From Hemibagrus wyckioides (Eukaryota > Chordata > Actinopteri > Siluriformes > Bagridae), in NCBI RefSeq assembly GCF_019097595.1, contig NC_080715.1, positions 11,675,573-11,739,572 of the forward strand: a stretch of DNA of 64,000 bases, in the 5' to 3' direction. The notes under the pieces are model-generated. The model saw only the letters and a program-made list of their open reading frames with translations. It searched no databases and was not told where the DNA came from. A program made the translations under genes and the position numbers. Below are positions 39,701 to 54,700 of the stretch, in pieces (positions within the stretch are counted from its first letter, which is position 1; each line of letters begins with the position of its first letter).

Positions 39701-42700
39701 TCATTCTCATGATTTTTCAGTGGTGTCACAGTAGCTTGGCGCATTGCTTGTAAACCTTGTTGGTGGTTCCACTTGGTCCTGGTGTAGAACTGGACCTGGC
39801 CTTCTCAGAAATGTAAATTTCTTTCAAGAATGGCACTTGAAATCTGCGTTTTAACATCTTTAGCATGCTCACTGGCATCACTGCAGGTTATGGTGGTCTG
39901 ATCACTTACATTTTGATCTCTGGAGTCACTACATTTAGAAAAAAATAACAGATATCTGGAACATAAATCTAGAACTCAGTAGATGTCTGCAATATAAAAT
40001 TCAAAAATATAACTATAAGAGATATATAGAACACTAGAGCACGTAGATTAGAACATTGTCCATTGCTCACAGAGCCAGGCACGTTACATTTTATTGACAG
40101 CTATTGGAAAGTGAGTTGAACCTCAACAAATATTACAAAAAGTGTTCTGATTTATAAAACACTTTACAACTTTGAATCATACAGTTAAAATATTAATGAA
40201 AAATCGCGAAAGCAGTGTGTCATCATATGGCTCTTTCAGACAGTTTAACCAAAACAATCTTTCATTAAGCTCATATGCGTGCTATTTTCTAGCATTTAGG
40301 AAAACGAGGTCAATCTCTAAAAAGTTCACCGCTTCATCTGCAAAGCATTAATTCTCTGTGGGTGAGCCCATGCAATATTCATCATTTTAGTACTCAAGCA
40401 GGGTGCTGGCTTCTCAGGCCTCAGTGAATGGTCCTGATGCACTAGATGAACCCAGTGAATTTGACCCGAAAGCATGCACGCAATATATTAGTTGTTGTGC
40501 TGATTTTAATAGGATAAAGTCCACAAAAGGGAGGATACCTAACATTCCAAAATATCCTTTGAATGCAACTAAATATAACATCTAGAAAAACAAACATGGA
40601 TTTATTAAATCAACGATTTGCCAATGTGATGTATTGATTAGGGAGGACTGTTTGCTTGAATAAGGTTGTATAATCACGCTATCACAAAGTCAATCCAGTC
40701 AGCAAGCTGGGGAACTGGCACAGAGCATGGGGCCTACAGCAGTGCAGGTCGATAACATCCCTATTTGCTATATTGATGTGTGATTCTCTGACCTGTGTTT
40801 CAGCAGTAATGCACGTAGCACATTGGCGCGGTCCTCGGCTCTGATCTGGTCTGAGATGATCATGGTTTCCACCAGCAAGTGCGCAATTCCAGGAAGCGTT
40901 GTCTGGTCCAGGTCTAACATTATGGCACCTGAATATGTAAAGGATCAACCATTTAATTGCTATAGCAATATCCAAGATATGCACATTAGAAATGTCCCAA
41001 TATGCTTGTGCAAATCAAACCTTTCCTTACTTCATAATAAAACCATCAAACAATGGTCCAATCAAAGCAGAAATTACAAAAGAACTGTCAACAGAACAGT
41101 CCATTTAGGGTTTTAGGGTTTTAAAGGACAGGTTACAACTTTTCTGTTATTTTGTTTGGGTTTTATTGGAAAAAAATAACATGAAAAATCATGAACCCAG
41201 TTGCATTATGAACTTGAAATAATCATGAAATCATGAATACAGGTGCCAATGCCTTAAGTGTATGTGTAATAGTTTGCTCCAAATCTTTCTTATTATGCCA
41301 CTGAGTCTGGTGATATACTGCATTGTCAACTATTACAAGATCTAACATCACATACATGACCAAAAGTATGTAGAAAGAACATCACAATTATATGTGCTTG
41401 TTGAACATCCCATTCCCAACAAAAGACAGACTCTGGGAAGGCTTATGCTGTATTTTGGAATGTGGCTATGGGGAATTGTACTAGTTCAACCATAGTGCAT
41501 TAGTGATGTTGGATGAGGCCACTGTTCAGGTCAGGACTCTGTTCCGGCCACTCAATTTCTTCCACACCAGCCAAGGCAAGCTATGTCTTTATAGACCTTG
41601 TTTTGTGTACTGGGGCATTATCATGCTAAAACACGTTTGAGCCCCTTTGAGTTCCAGTGAAGGGAAATCCTAAAGCTACAGTACATAGTCATGCTAGACA
41701 ATTCTGAACCTCCAGCTTTGTTTCAACATGGGTGTGATGGTTAAATGTCCACATAATGTTGGCCATATAATGTACTACAATAGCACAGACATGTCTTTAA
41801 TGCACAGTGATACCTTTTAATTACTTTCTGTAGGATGTACACCTACCATGTGTGATGGTCCTGCGGAGTTCAAGCAGGCTCCGGAAGGACAGCGAGGCCA
41901 CATGAGGTTTCCCCCAGCGGTCCGTATCTTCTTCAACATCCTCCTCAAACTTGATCCAGCGAGCCGTCTCCTTCCAGCGCATCTCCTGGTTCTTGTCCAC
42001 AATCAGCTCATTTAGCTCTACAAAGACCTAAAGATGCCAAAGTCACCTCATAAATGACTTTCACACATCATAACCACCAACCAGTCCTGCCTATTCTGTT
42101 GCTGTCCAGATTTCTCACGAGTCACTATGCATTTTAACATGTGCTCTACAATTTCTCCCTTTTCAAGCAGAGAACCTAATTTGGTACTCTAGACTAGCAT
42201 CAGATCAGCACTTTTCAGTGAAATGCAGATTGTGTGACCCCCACATTTTACAGAGAGGAGACAGCTTCCTCTGCTTGTTCAGCTTGGCACAGTTTAGTGG
42301 GAAGCATTGATAAATGAACAGTGTGGCACAGTGTGGGGTTAAATAAGGTTTAGCTTGTGACAAATGGCAGATTTTGTGCAATTAATTCATTTGACAGATC
42401 TGAGTGAGTCAAAGACACCACTGATGGGGAATACAAGTTGTGCTAATAGGAAAAAATCAATAGGGCCAGGCAAAGGCCAGGGTGCAGCCGTCTGGGAGTT
42501 ATAGTCTCTATTAATACAACAAAGTACAAATATTGATTTTGCTCTGCTTTGAAGAAACCGGTGAGGATAAAGAGGTAAAATCTCCATAGGCAGATGGAGC
42601 AGTGACACAGTACTTAGTGTATTACAGACGTGAAAGTTAGAGGATTATGTCATCAGACTTCGCTGCAAACAGAACTGTATATAGAGAGATCTATTCAAAG

Positions 42701-45700
42701 TCCTATTATATAATCTTATATTGTCTATCTTAATGCAGAGAAGTTGAATTATGTACTACAAAATGAATATAACACAATGGAGTGGGCTGTTATATAAAAA
42801 TAATTAAAGGTGAAGTTAATTTTTTTGCCAATAACAGGGTATCAAAAAGTGTTTTTTCCCTCTTATAATACAGTAATTTGCCAACACTGGCCATTTTAAT
42901 TCACTTATGAATGACATACTTTTTAATATTATGTTAAACATTTTATTGTGAAATGTCCACAAGTCAATTTATTAATTTCCTTTTATCTTTTATGTCATAG
43001 TAGCTATACACTATTTCCTCATCAGGCTGGTTTCCTCTCACTCTCAAAGAAGAAGAAGAAGAAGACAGAGATTGTCATCTTACTAAGAAACCAGATTGTG
43101 CAGTCATCTGTCCTGTATACTCTCCCACGGCAGAAATCATACTGACCATTTCAACGTGCTGACACTGGAGACTCCTGACATAAATGTTAAATAATGTAAA
43201 ATGTCCTCAGTGCCACAATATTAACAAATAAATGTATTCTTTGTTAAATAAGAATGCATGTTTCAATTTGGTTTTAATATGCATACAAGTCCACCACATG
43301 TCTCTGTGAATTACCTGTTATTATAGAAACCCCCACATACAGTATGTTATTTGCCTTGAAGCCAGCAGTACTGTCAAAGGTTAAAGTTAATCAAGAGCTT
43401 CTAATCACGCAATGGTACATTTCTTGTATAGGCTAAAATGGAGAAAAACATTAACTTAGTTTTCTGTTTATCATATATACTATCTTTTAAATCGCACAAA
43501 TAAAACATATTTAAAATGTGAAGCTGAAACAAAGTTTTTTGACTTCCTCATATAGCCTTATTCCTTGCTGTCCATCTCTGTTCTTCTAGCTCTTAATACT
43601 GTTTATCATTCAGCTCTCATGTTTATAACCCGTGGTAAATATATCCTCAAAGTTTTTTATACAGAAAATGAGACGGCCCTCTCCATGGAAAAAAAAACAG
43701 CACCCCTGATCTGTGTTTATTTATAAAGCAGTTCTACACAAACTGCCTTCATATCATGTATCATCACATATAATCTAATACACTGTACAAAGCAGCTGTT
43801 TAGACCTCAGGTTCATTATGACCACGAAAGGCTTGTCCTCAGAGACATTGCTCCATATTACTGGAATAAACATCAGAGAATCTTAAAACATGATGCTATT
43901 ATTGCAAAGAAAAATTATAAATATTTACAGATAAAGGGAAGTCTGTTGCTACTATCACATTTTATGTCTTTCATGGAACTCTGTATTTGGATATAAATCC
44001 GTGTGAATGTGAGATAATAAATTTACAAGATTACTTTTGCATTTCTTTTCTTTGTATAAGCTAAGATTATTGTATAGCTTTGGAAAAAAATAAGAGCCCA
44101 CTGCCCAATCTCCAGATTTGAACCCTATTGAAAACCTCTGGAATGTCATCAAGAGGAAGATGGATGGTCACAAACCATCAAGCAAAGCTGAGCTGTTTGC
44201 TTTTTTGCAAAAAAGAGTGGTATAAAGTTCCCCAACAGCAATGTGAAAAACTGGTGGAGAGCATGGAGCCAAAACGCATGCAGATCGGGGTTATTCCACC
44301 AAATACTGATTTCTTAATGTTATTTAGCCAAAGCATTAACACAATTTGTTTACAAATGATTTACATTTTGTTTTATTTGAGTTATTAAAGCTCTGCAAAT
44401 ACTGCATGATCTTGGGTTATTTTGATGTGTTGTCATTTCCTTTAAATATACACTCGAAATAACAAGAGTTATATTTTGAATTTAGGAGAAATATTGTCAG
44501 CAGTTCACAAAAAAATGAAACAAAACTGTTCATCTCACCAATACATGCACCTGTAAGAAAAAAACATGAATGAAACATGAAGCTGATTATTTTGCAGTGG
44601 TCTCTTATTTTTTTCCAGAGCTGTATGTATGCCGTTGCTCAATACAGTGGTCTTAGACTATATCCCTGTGCATGGTACACAATATTACCTCATGAGTCTT
44701 TTTGTCTATCTTCTTCCTCTTCTTCAGGCTAGAAAGAGAAGGAGAGCCGTTATTTGCCCGAGTAACCTGACAACGAGATGACTTCTTGACCAGGTGTCGT
44801 CTTACTCCAGGATTGTCTTCAAACCGATGACCTGCAAACAAGCGTAGAGTTTAAAATAAATGAAACAAGGAAAAAATAAGCATGTTTGTGGTAACACCAT
44901 AAATGTTCTCATTATAAACATGTTTTGACTGAAAGATTATTTAATTAAAGTGTTCACTTGAGCAAAAGAACACAGATTAGTGAACAGAGAAACATAGTCA
45001 ATGTTGGCCAAAGGACTCTACAAGGCAGAACGAATTATTTTGTGTGGTTAAAGCCACAGGCTTCTCCAAAAACTGGCTCTGATTTAATATTATATCACTT
45101 CAACCCACAAACCAAGGTTCTTATTAAATTTGGGATAATTGAAGGCCCAAAGTCATGCATTCTCCCAGTAGCAGAGAGCTGAGGGGCCTGAGGGATCAGG
45201 CCATGCCAGGCCACAATAGGCCCTTGCTGTTCTGAGTTGTCACAGTAGCTGCAGGATGTGCCATAAACAAAAGTACAATTCTGTTTCTCTTTCTACAACT
45301 ACATTCTGTTCCGTGTCTTTCTGACCCTGAGATCTATAGCCCCAGTCCAACCCTCAAACAATCTCCCCCAAACCCAGAGCCCACTCATTCCACAACATCT
45401 CTCCTTCTTGCACATGGAGACTCCTGACAAACATGGCAGCCATGTATTTTGGCTGGACCCTGCTTGAGCTGGTGTGGTAACAGATCAGAAATCCTGAAAA
45501 CGAGATTTCAGGCCAAGTTGAGTGCAAATGTTAGAGGGTGAAACCAACTCAAGCCATGATTGCATATTAAACACACTCCAGAATCATTTGATGGACCCCC
45601 ATTATAGTCTATAACTCACAAAACATGGTATCCTAAGTCTGTGACCTATTGAACCATTGTTAATATATCCATTGATAGACACTTCAAAGAACATTTGTAC

Positions 45701-48700
45701 GTCACTCTGGATAAGAGCGTTTGCGCAATGCCAGAAATGTAAATGTAAATGTAACTGTAAATATAAACTAATATTGGTCCGGTTATTCAAATCCTGCTCA
45801 TGTATTTTATTACTAAAGAATATATGTTTTTATAGAATTCTGTATACATAGAACATGAGTATGTTCAGGTTAAATGACTATGAGTATCAGCTTATTTAAA
45901 ATATTTTGGTTATCTGAATTAAGTAGGGTGAAATTTGCAACAAGAACATGAATAAATGCGAATGATGACAGGTGAGTACTTGGGGCTGGAGAAAATATTT
46001 TACCTGAAAATTGTCAAAATTTGTTGAGAATCGTCAATGGACACTGACCTTCTGTTACACTGACCAAATGTTGATAGCTAAATAACCAAACAACCTTGCC
46101 TCACACTACTATCTACGTGTCTAAGCATCATTAGTAGTAGTAACCACCCTGTATGTGTAAGCATATGTGACTATAATCAAACAACTTAGGATTTGCATTC
46201 ATTCCTTATTCCATTTATTCATTTTAAGTAACCACTTTATGTTGGTCAGAGTCAGAGTGAAACTGGAGGCTATCGCAGGAACAGTGGGTGGGAGGTGGGA
46301 ATACAGCCTGGATGAGAGGCCAGTTCATCACAGGGCACCACACACACACACATACACAAATTAATTCACATATACAGACAATTCAACAACTAGCAGGTTT
46401 TTGGAAGCTGGAAGAAAACCCAACCAAAGAACCCAAAGGAAACAAACACACACAACCAGAACCTGTGAAATGAGCTAGCTATACTTTACATTGAGCCCCC
46501 ATGCCATCTAATGATTTAAACATTTTGAAGTCAAAATTGCAAAACCTAAATGGTTTATGGAAGTAGACTAGGGTCATAGATTTGTCCACTAGATTTGAGT
46601 TCCATAAATACTTGTCTTTTCAAAGGAAGTGTGGTAGTATTTTATCATGTTAGAAAATGCCACAGTATTTAATGGAGCAGACAGCTGTGTAGAATCTGAA
46701 CTTGGATTTGTTTCTGGATTGTTACCCTGCAGACAGCCAGGAAAGTTCTCCAGACAGACTGACTGTCGCACAAACAAGGGTGCCCCCGTTTGATATAGCA
46801 GAGCTCAACCATTGGATAACCACTGAGACAGAGAAGCCCAGGAACTGCTGACATCAGTGATAAAACCAAGGACGGCTTTAATGTTCAAAAAGAGACTTCT
46901 TGTTTCCTGGACAGTGTTCAAAGGTTGCTCGGTTGCCAAAAACATCTGGATGACTGATTACTTTGAATGCATTACTGTCATGTCCCTCAAAGTAATGTCT
47001 CCCAACATTTACTTTATCCTGGTGTATACAAATTTTGCATGTGGCATCGTTATTATCATGAGCCAACATTTCAACTACATTTATGTCAAAAATTTCCTCA
47101 AACGTTCATGGCAGTCAATGGAACATGTTCATGTCTCACTGAGATGGATCCTGAACAGGATTGGCCCACGGCTCTGTGTCTGTGAGTTTTCATGGGTCTT
47201 TGTGTTTGTGTCTGAATGGGATGAGCTATTTGTTCTATAGCTTTCCCCATCATGTTGACAACACATCACCACAGGCTCACTTCGGTAGCAACATCAGAGC
47301 TGTGTGTGAGCTGTGTGTGAGGCCTAGGCTTTACATTAATTAGCTTGTGTTTCCCCTAGGAAAATCAATAAAACATCTGATTTCAAAATTCCCACTGATC
47401 AACTTCCAATGTTGGTTTTCCACAGAGTTAGAGGATGCTGTCACAGTGCATAATCAGCTGAACTGAAAAGGCTACTGGAGACCATCACATAGTAAGTACA
47501 AATCATTTGGCATATTGTTGACTTTTTAGCAGGTTTATATTCTTCAGAAATGCTCCATCTATCACCCACAATGTTTTTTTTGTTTGTAGAGCACCTATAG
47601 AGCACATGTTCCCCAGCTTTTGTGGTATATCCTACACAGATTAGTGTAGGATATACCACAAAATTGTAGGATTGTGTAGGATTCACCTGCTCCACAAACA
47701 CCTAACAAGCTAATCTGTAGTAACTTAGTGAGTGAAGGAAGAAAAGGAAAATACTAAAATGTGGGATAAAGTTGTGGACCTGTACTCTGTAAGAAGTCAT
47801 ACGTGGTCCACATAAAACCTGGCAACACTAAATATGCAAAGCAGAGAAGATACCAAGTTGAAACCTTTATTAAGCTAAGAATATATACCCAAGGAATGAA
47901 TGAGGAATACTATTTTCTTAAAGTTTTTCTTACAGTTTTCTTATAATCTGTGGATAATCAAGGACTGCATATGCTCTTCTAGTAACTTTAGTGTTCTGCA
48001 AAGCTACCTGGGATAAATATGTGCATTAAGGCCCCTGGCTGCCTCCAACAACCATGCAGTTAATGGTACTCACGGATAGGTTCAACAGGAGAGTTAAGGT
48101 GGCTGTGGATAGACTCCAGAAGGTCATAGTCATCAAAATCCAGAACAAACTCTTCAAAGTCTTCAAACCCATCCACATGGAACATTCCAGAGTACTCCTC
48201 TTCTCCATTTTGTCCTCTCCCAACATTCTCTTTTGGATTCTCTTGTGGTTCAGCACTAGCAGCTACTTGGTCCTGCTCCATATCTGTCATCTCCATGCCC
48301 AAGGTTTCCACCCCACCCCACAAAGCACTGGTGGGATGCTTTCATCCAGAATGTGCTTCACTTGTTGACTTTTGCTAAAAGCTGTTGATATTTGTACACC
48401 CCAGTGTTTTGAACCTCCGTTAAGAGTTGAACGCCTAGAGTTGGAGGATGCAGCAAGCCTGGCTCCACCAGCAGTGATGGAACTTTCTAGCTTTCTAGAT
48501 CCTCTATATCCACTGGGTGGAGTTCGACAATTCCAGTGGGAGTGCTACAATGCTACACATCTGTCGTCAGCAGAGAGATGCCTCTTCAAACCAAAAAAAT
48601 AAACAATAGTACAGCAAATAAAAGTCAGTTGAAAACAAAATAAGAACAAATTTCTCTTCCCAGCAAGACTACTTGGCATTCCACCATTGTTTGATAAGTC

Positions 48701-51700
48701 TGATCTTGAATAATCCAACTAATTTGCTTAAATAAGAGCTTTCTCGATGAATGAAAGCTTCTGAGATGAGGTTCTGTCTTCCTGAGTAGGCAGCATTTCT
48801 TCCATGTATGTGAGTAGCCAGGATACTGGAGATGCCCAAAGAGTAGCCAAAAACAGCACACCAACTTTTTTTTTTGATTCCAACACAACCTATTGGCTCC
48901 CTGTCTAATTTCCATGACAGTACTGATTGATTGTGCAGCAGTGCATGTATAAAAGTGCTTTTCTCAATGCGATAGCGTTGTCCTGTTTTCAGCCCCCCTG
49001 CATTGCCAGACTCAATAGTGTGAGCCTGAAGCACTGTCAGCTTCCAGCTAAAAATCCCTGGCAGGGGCTCCCAAGTGCTTGTCCAAAGCAGCAGCAGAAA
49101 CAGCAGTAGCACAGGACAGAAAGAGGCTGAGGATGCAGAGTAGCCTGATATACGGTGAGCTCATGATGAGCGGCTTCGCCAGCTGAGCATCAGATGGAGG
49201 CGTTGACTGATACATCACACTTAGTCAAACAACGTCCAGACGCATGGAGCCTCACATTAGAGACAGCACTGTCTCTACATCACAGGTCTCCATGGAAACC
49301 GTTCCCATCTCTGACACACTGTTACCTGAAATGCACTCCACGTTTCATATATACGGCAAAACAACATGCCAAAATAAAATATTTTCAACTTCATTTGTTG
49401 TAAGTTCTCACAGAATAGAGAGAAATGTTTTTACAATTTCACAACAGCAGGGTCTTAAAAAATTGTAAATGTAAAAATACCAATTTTAAAGCTTGTATCA
49501 TTAGTTGATTTATCTTAAGGCTCTATTTATCTTAATATTTAAGAAAATATTAAACACAGACACCAGAAGATTTTTGCATACTCGATTTATCTTGAATGAA
49601 GCTATCAGTGACAACAATAGTTGCATCTGTCCAGACATACATTATAATCACATTAATGTTAATCAAATAGCAAGCATGGAAGCGAGGTAATAAGTGTAGA
49701 GGTTGGTGTGGGTATTGACAGGCCTTCTTCTCTGTGTAGGAACAAAATGAAATTGCTTGTTCCAGTGCAGGCCCAAATCTGTGATTCACTACAGGAAGTG
49801 TTGTTAAGGGTAATCAATTAGAACGGCTATGTTAATTACAGCCTCAGGACCATGTTCCCAGCTTTCACTTAGACGTGACCCACTGCCCACAAACAGACCA
49901 GAAGCCCCCACCACCCCCACCCCAAACTTCTCTACCGCTCTATCTCCATATGAGGTCGTACAGGAAATAACCATTAGCCAATAAAATCCATGAAAGTAGT
50001 CATTTAGTGCATACAGTCTCTTCATTCAGCAGGATCAATTGCCTTTAACAAGGCTCTTCGATTATCATGTTAATGAATGAACAATGAAAAATTGCTGTTT
50101 TGAATATACACTACCAGTCAAAAGTTTGGACACACCTTCTAATTCAATGTTTTTTGTTTAGGGATTTATTTTCTACATTCTAGACCAATACTGGAGATTT
50201 CAAACCTATGAAATAACACACATGGACTTCAGTAATCCATATGTAATGACAACAAAAAACAGTCAGTTGTTATTTTAAGACACGAAGGTCAGGTGTTCTG
50301 GAATAGTTCTTGCAAGAACAGTATTGTCAAGTGCATTTGCAAAACCCATCAAGCACCATGATGAAACTGGCTCACATGAAGACCATCCCAGTAAAGCGAG
50401 ACCAAAACTGACCTCTGCTGCAGAGGAGAAGTTCATTTAGAGTTACCAGCCTCAGAAATCACCGATTAACAGCACCTCAGATTAGAGCCGTTATGAAGGC
50501 TTTACAGAGCATCAGTAGCAGACATATCTCAATATCAACTGTTCAAAGGACATTATTGTGTATTTTGGCCGCCTTCAGCATTGTTTTACAATGTAGAAAG
50601 AAATAAACATCAGGAAAGACCATGGAATTAGAAGGTGTGTCCAAACTTTTGACTGGTAGTGTATGTTTAACTGAAAATGGACCATAATGACAAGAAAAAA
50701 GATTATTAATAAGTCATGGTAAGTTTAATGATGTAATAAAATGATAAAAAAAAAATATTTCCTATGCATCATAGGAACTGAGATAAAGAGAAACGTGGTT
50801 CTCCCAAACATGTGAAAAAGATGCCAGCAAGAGCTTTAACCTTAGGAAAACATGTTATTACAGGCACTGCACAGCCTTTTGAGAAAAGGAGGGAGGGATG
50901 ATGACTTATGATTGCTGGTTTCAGAGAGATTACCCTAAAGCTCTAACCAAATCCGTGACAGCTTCATTGGGCATCCTGTACTTCTGTGTCCTCCTGAAGC
51001 TTAAAGGACACAAGCAATGGTTACTGACTGCTTCCTGATGCCACACACTAAAGTTAGGACTAATCTGTGGTTTGTTTTCTCATGCCTTATGCTCAATTAA
51101 GCAGATTTTATTAAGGATAATTGCTGGAAAAATAACAGGGAACTCACATCCCGGTCCCAATGATCCCAACCATATTTATTTTTATATTTTACATGTCAGG
51201 ACTTGTTTACTACAATTTTTAATGGGGTTTGAGTAAATCTGGCCCGATGCCGGACCACTGTTGGTTTAGTGCAGCACTGACACTGACCCTGGTTCTGCTC
51301 TCTACAAAAACACATTTATGTGTATGGACATGCACTCAATAGACATTCACAAAATGATCCATCCAAACTGCAGCCAGTGCAAGCCTCAAATAGCACACTT
51401 CAACCAAACACTAAATCCCTGGTTAAGTAGCTGTGTCCATTTCCCATTGCATAACTGTACCACTGAAAGTATTAGGATTTTTTTTAAAAGGTTCTAGGCT
51501 GGGAAATCTTGGCTAGTTGGTTATGCTACCTAATCGATTAGATAAATACTACAAAATATGTAGAAGCAAGACCTTATTTTCTGTAAAAACATGCATGGCA
51601 CTATCACTTCTTTAAAGGTCATTAACTGACAGACCGTGGTCTGAATTCAGACTCAGAAAAAGTACCAAGGACTTGAGGACATTTAAATATAACTGTTGTC

Positions 51701-54700
51701 TATATTCAGTCATGTTATTTGCTTATCTGAGTACTGAGTATTTGCCTGTGTACTCAAGATATTTTATTTAACTGGACATTTACAAATTTAAGTCAAATAC
51801 CCCTATTATATTCTTAGCTGCACTAGAAGCAGCAGGTTTGGCCTGCAGTAGTTAGGACAAGCAATTATAGCATCTTAATCTCGTTTAAAATAGAGAGAAC
51901 ATTAAAAAAGCAAACTTTAAAAGATGATTATATTCAGAGTCACACATTTTTTTGTCACCGAGCATTAAATAGTGTTCTATAAGGCATAGAGAACACTATA
52001 TTATATGATTATATTGACATTATATTTCAAGATTCACATAGTGAATAGAATATTAGGATTCAACCTAATATGAAGATGGGCTGTCTATCCAAAGAATCTT
52101 TTCCCTTTTTCTGTAATTGCATCACAGCACAGGTGATTAAGATTACACAGCATGTGCTACAACCTCAGTAAAATGTGGTAATGAAATTGTAAACAGAAAT
52201 ATTCAGTGAAGGAAATGTGTAATGCTACAACATAAAAATACATGATATATTGTACAACTTTGTGGCAAATGTTTGGGGAAAAACCACATATAGGCGTGAT
52301 GGTCTGGGTGCACAAATTTTTGGCCATAGTGCACTGCCACCTAGTCAGACAGAGACCTCAGAGCTGCAGCAGTGGTCAGTAACCTAATAAATAACAATTT
52401 TGAACAACTAGTATAGCATGTTATTTAATCAGTGTAATTGGTAACAACTCTGAGTACATTATTTGGATTTGTTTTGATTTTTTATGTTGTTATTACCTTC
52501 TTAAGTGACACTTAGTCATCAAGGTCATAGTTTAGTTGTAGGAAATATTAATTAGTGTGGCATGGCAGAGACTACAAATCAATTTTGACCTGCTCTTACT
52601 TATGAGAAGAGACTGAGAATTAGGCCAGACCGTCAGATACAACAGATTATATGTAATATGATATATAGATATGTATATACTTCAGGAACAAACACGTGTG
52701 CTTCCACTATTTTCAAAATATGCAGCACAAATACTACATCCTGCAAGCCCCAAACTAATAAATGATTCATGATTCACTTACTCTTCATGTCATCCAGGTC
52801 AACAGTGGCCAGCATCTGAGCTTCTGCTTCATCAGTGGGCACTTTCTGATAAACGGCCGTCTCCATGGCAGTCATGCTACCTATGCAGATGCGCTCTCTC
52901 AGGTCATAGTTTGTACGCTGTGCTCCACTCAGCCGGTGGACGGGTTTCCGGCAGAACCAGGCCCGTGTTGGGACACTGGCTAGCTCTAAAGATGGACTAA
53001 ACCTGTAGAGCAAAGACAAAGCTTTTTCAGAACAATCACACTGGCTTAAATTTTACAACATTTCTTATACACACTGCCATAGCATACTTATACACACTGC
53101 CATATTCAAGTACCAGGTTTGCACAAATCTTTCTCTGGCGCACTTTTCAGATGTTGTGCACAATCTCCATCAGCCAGCAGAGGGAGCTGGAGTATAAATT
53201 TGCCAGGGCATACCTCATCCCAACAAAGCCATTTCTTCATTTCTCTAACTCCAGTAGTACACCATCATGCTCTTTATTTAGCATGCTCATTTTCTGTGGA
53301 CCACTGACAACTTCCAGATTTGTGAATGCTTTTCTAAATGCCATTATGAAGCGTGCATAAGCAGCAATGGAGGTACTCGATCTCTGCTTTCTTCTAGTGC
53401 ATTATTTATTATCTTACAAATTATTTATATCGTGCATGCCGAGGTGATACGTATCACATGCACAGAACATCTCTGGGGCATTGCTAAATTTCACATTGAT
53501 TTATATAAACATACTACAGTTTTGCTAAGTGTCTACAAAAAGATCTTGTTCAAATGTGCGTGCTCAACAGTTTGTGATGGTTTGTGTTTCTTTCTGTAAT
53601 TAAAGGGAGATGTATTTGCTCAATTAGAATTAAGATTTTATGTAACATATTATTGTAAGATTGTATAACTAAATGCAAACTCTTATCGCTATAAAGTGAG
53701 ACAAATTAACACATCCAAACACATGAATAAAATATTAAAAAGGTAATAACTCTATGGAGCTTTTTATGACTCCATAAAAAGGCTCAAATAAAAATATATT
53801 ATAATATCTACCATTATCTAACTAGGCAACATTACCTAACCTCACCAGTACTGACTTTTAATGAATTTGGTAAACAACGAATTGCAACCTAAGTGATTAG
53901 TGGGTGGTGTGATGCCGACTGATGTGAAGCGGAGTTACTGTTAACATCCCAAATATTATTTTTCCAAAAAAAAAAAAGAACTGTTTTACTCCTCTTTATT
54001 TGTCTACACACAATTTGTGAATCACACATCATACATTTTATCCGTTTATGTATACATTTAATGCTGTGGAAATGTCCACAAAACAAGTTAATTCCTGTTA
54101 TTACTTATACTATAACAGCTATAACCAGTCATTTCTTCACCAAGCTATGTTTTTTTTTTACCTCTTTCATGAAGTTAATAAGACTTATGTTACTAAGTAA
54201 CTGCATCCTGTCTCTGAAAAGTTAAAGGAGCAGCTTATATTGGAAAAACATTCCAAAAGATGCCTTCTTACAGAAAACTTTTCAGAAACTTAAAACTTAA
54301 ACATATCAACAATTACACATTTTTTAAAATCTGTTTATATGAAGCATTCGCCATACAATTCGTTATAAATTAGCCGTTGCTATATAAATGGTAATGTATT
54401 AGAACTATAACGTCAGTATAGGCTTGTGACTGGAGATTTTCTGAGATTTGCAATTTCTGCTAATCTAACAGTAGATAGTGTTACCTATTGGTTTTATCTC
54501 AGGTGTTTTTTAACCTATGATATCCTATTATATAATGCATGAAAGACCCAAAATTGTTACTTTTATATTCATCTGCTTTTTGCTGCAAAATCTTTAAGAA
54601 AACTTTAGCAGCAAGTGATGGCTTGTTATCTCTGCTTACTTATTTGATGATTCCTCCTCCTCCTCCTCTTCTTCCTCTTCTTGTTTGTCATGTATTTCCT

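Noticed and set aside
46857..47240. 127-codon plus-strand ORF and a 63-codon minus ORF overlapping it
   Set aside because: No recognisable domain, no splice context and no neighbour that would explain it; kept as chance or old repeat sequence.
48669..49112. 147-codon minus-strand ORF upstream of the cardiac-type exon
   Set aside because: It starts at GTG rather than ATG and has no family resemblance. Only the short ATG-led signal-peptide-like ORF in the other frame was kept as a finding.
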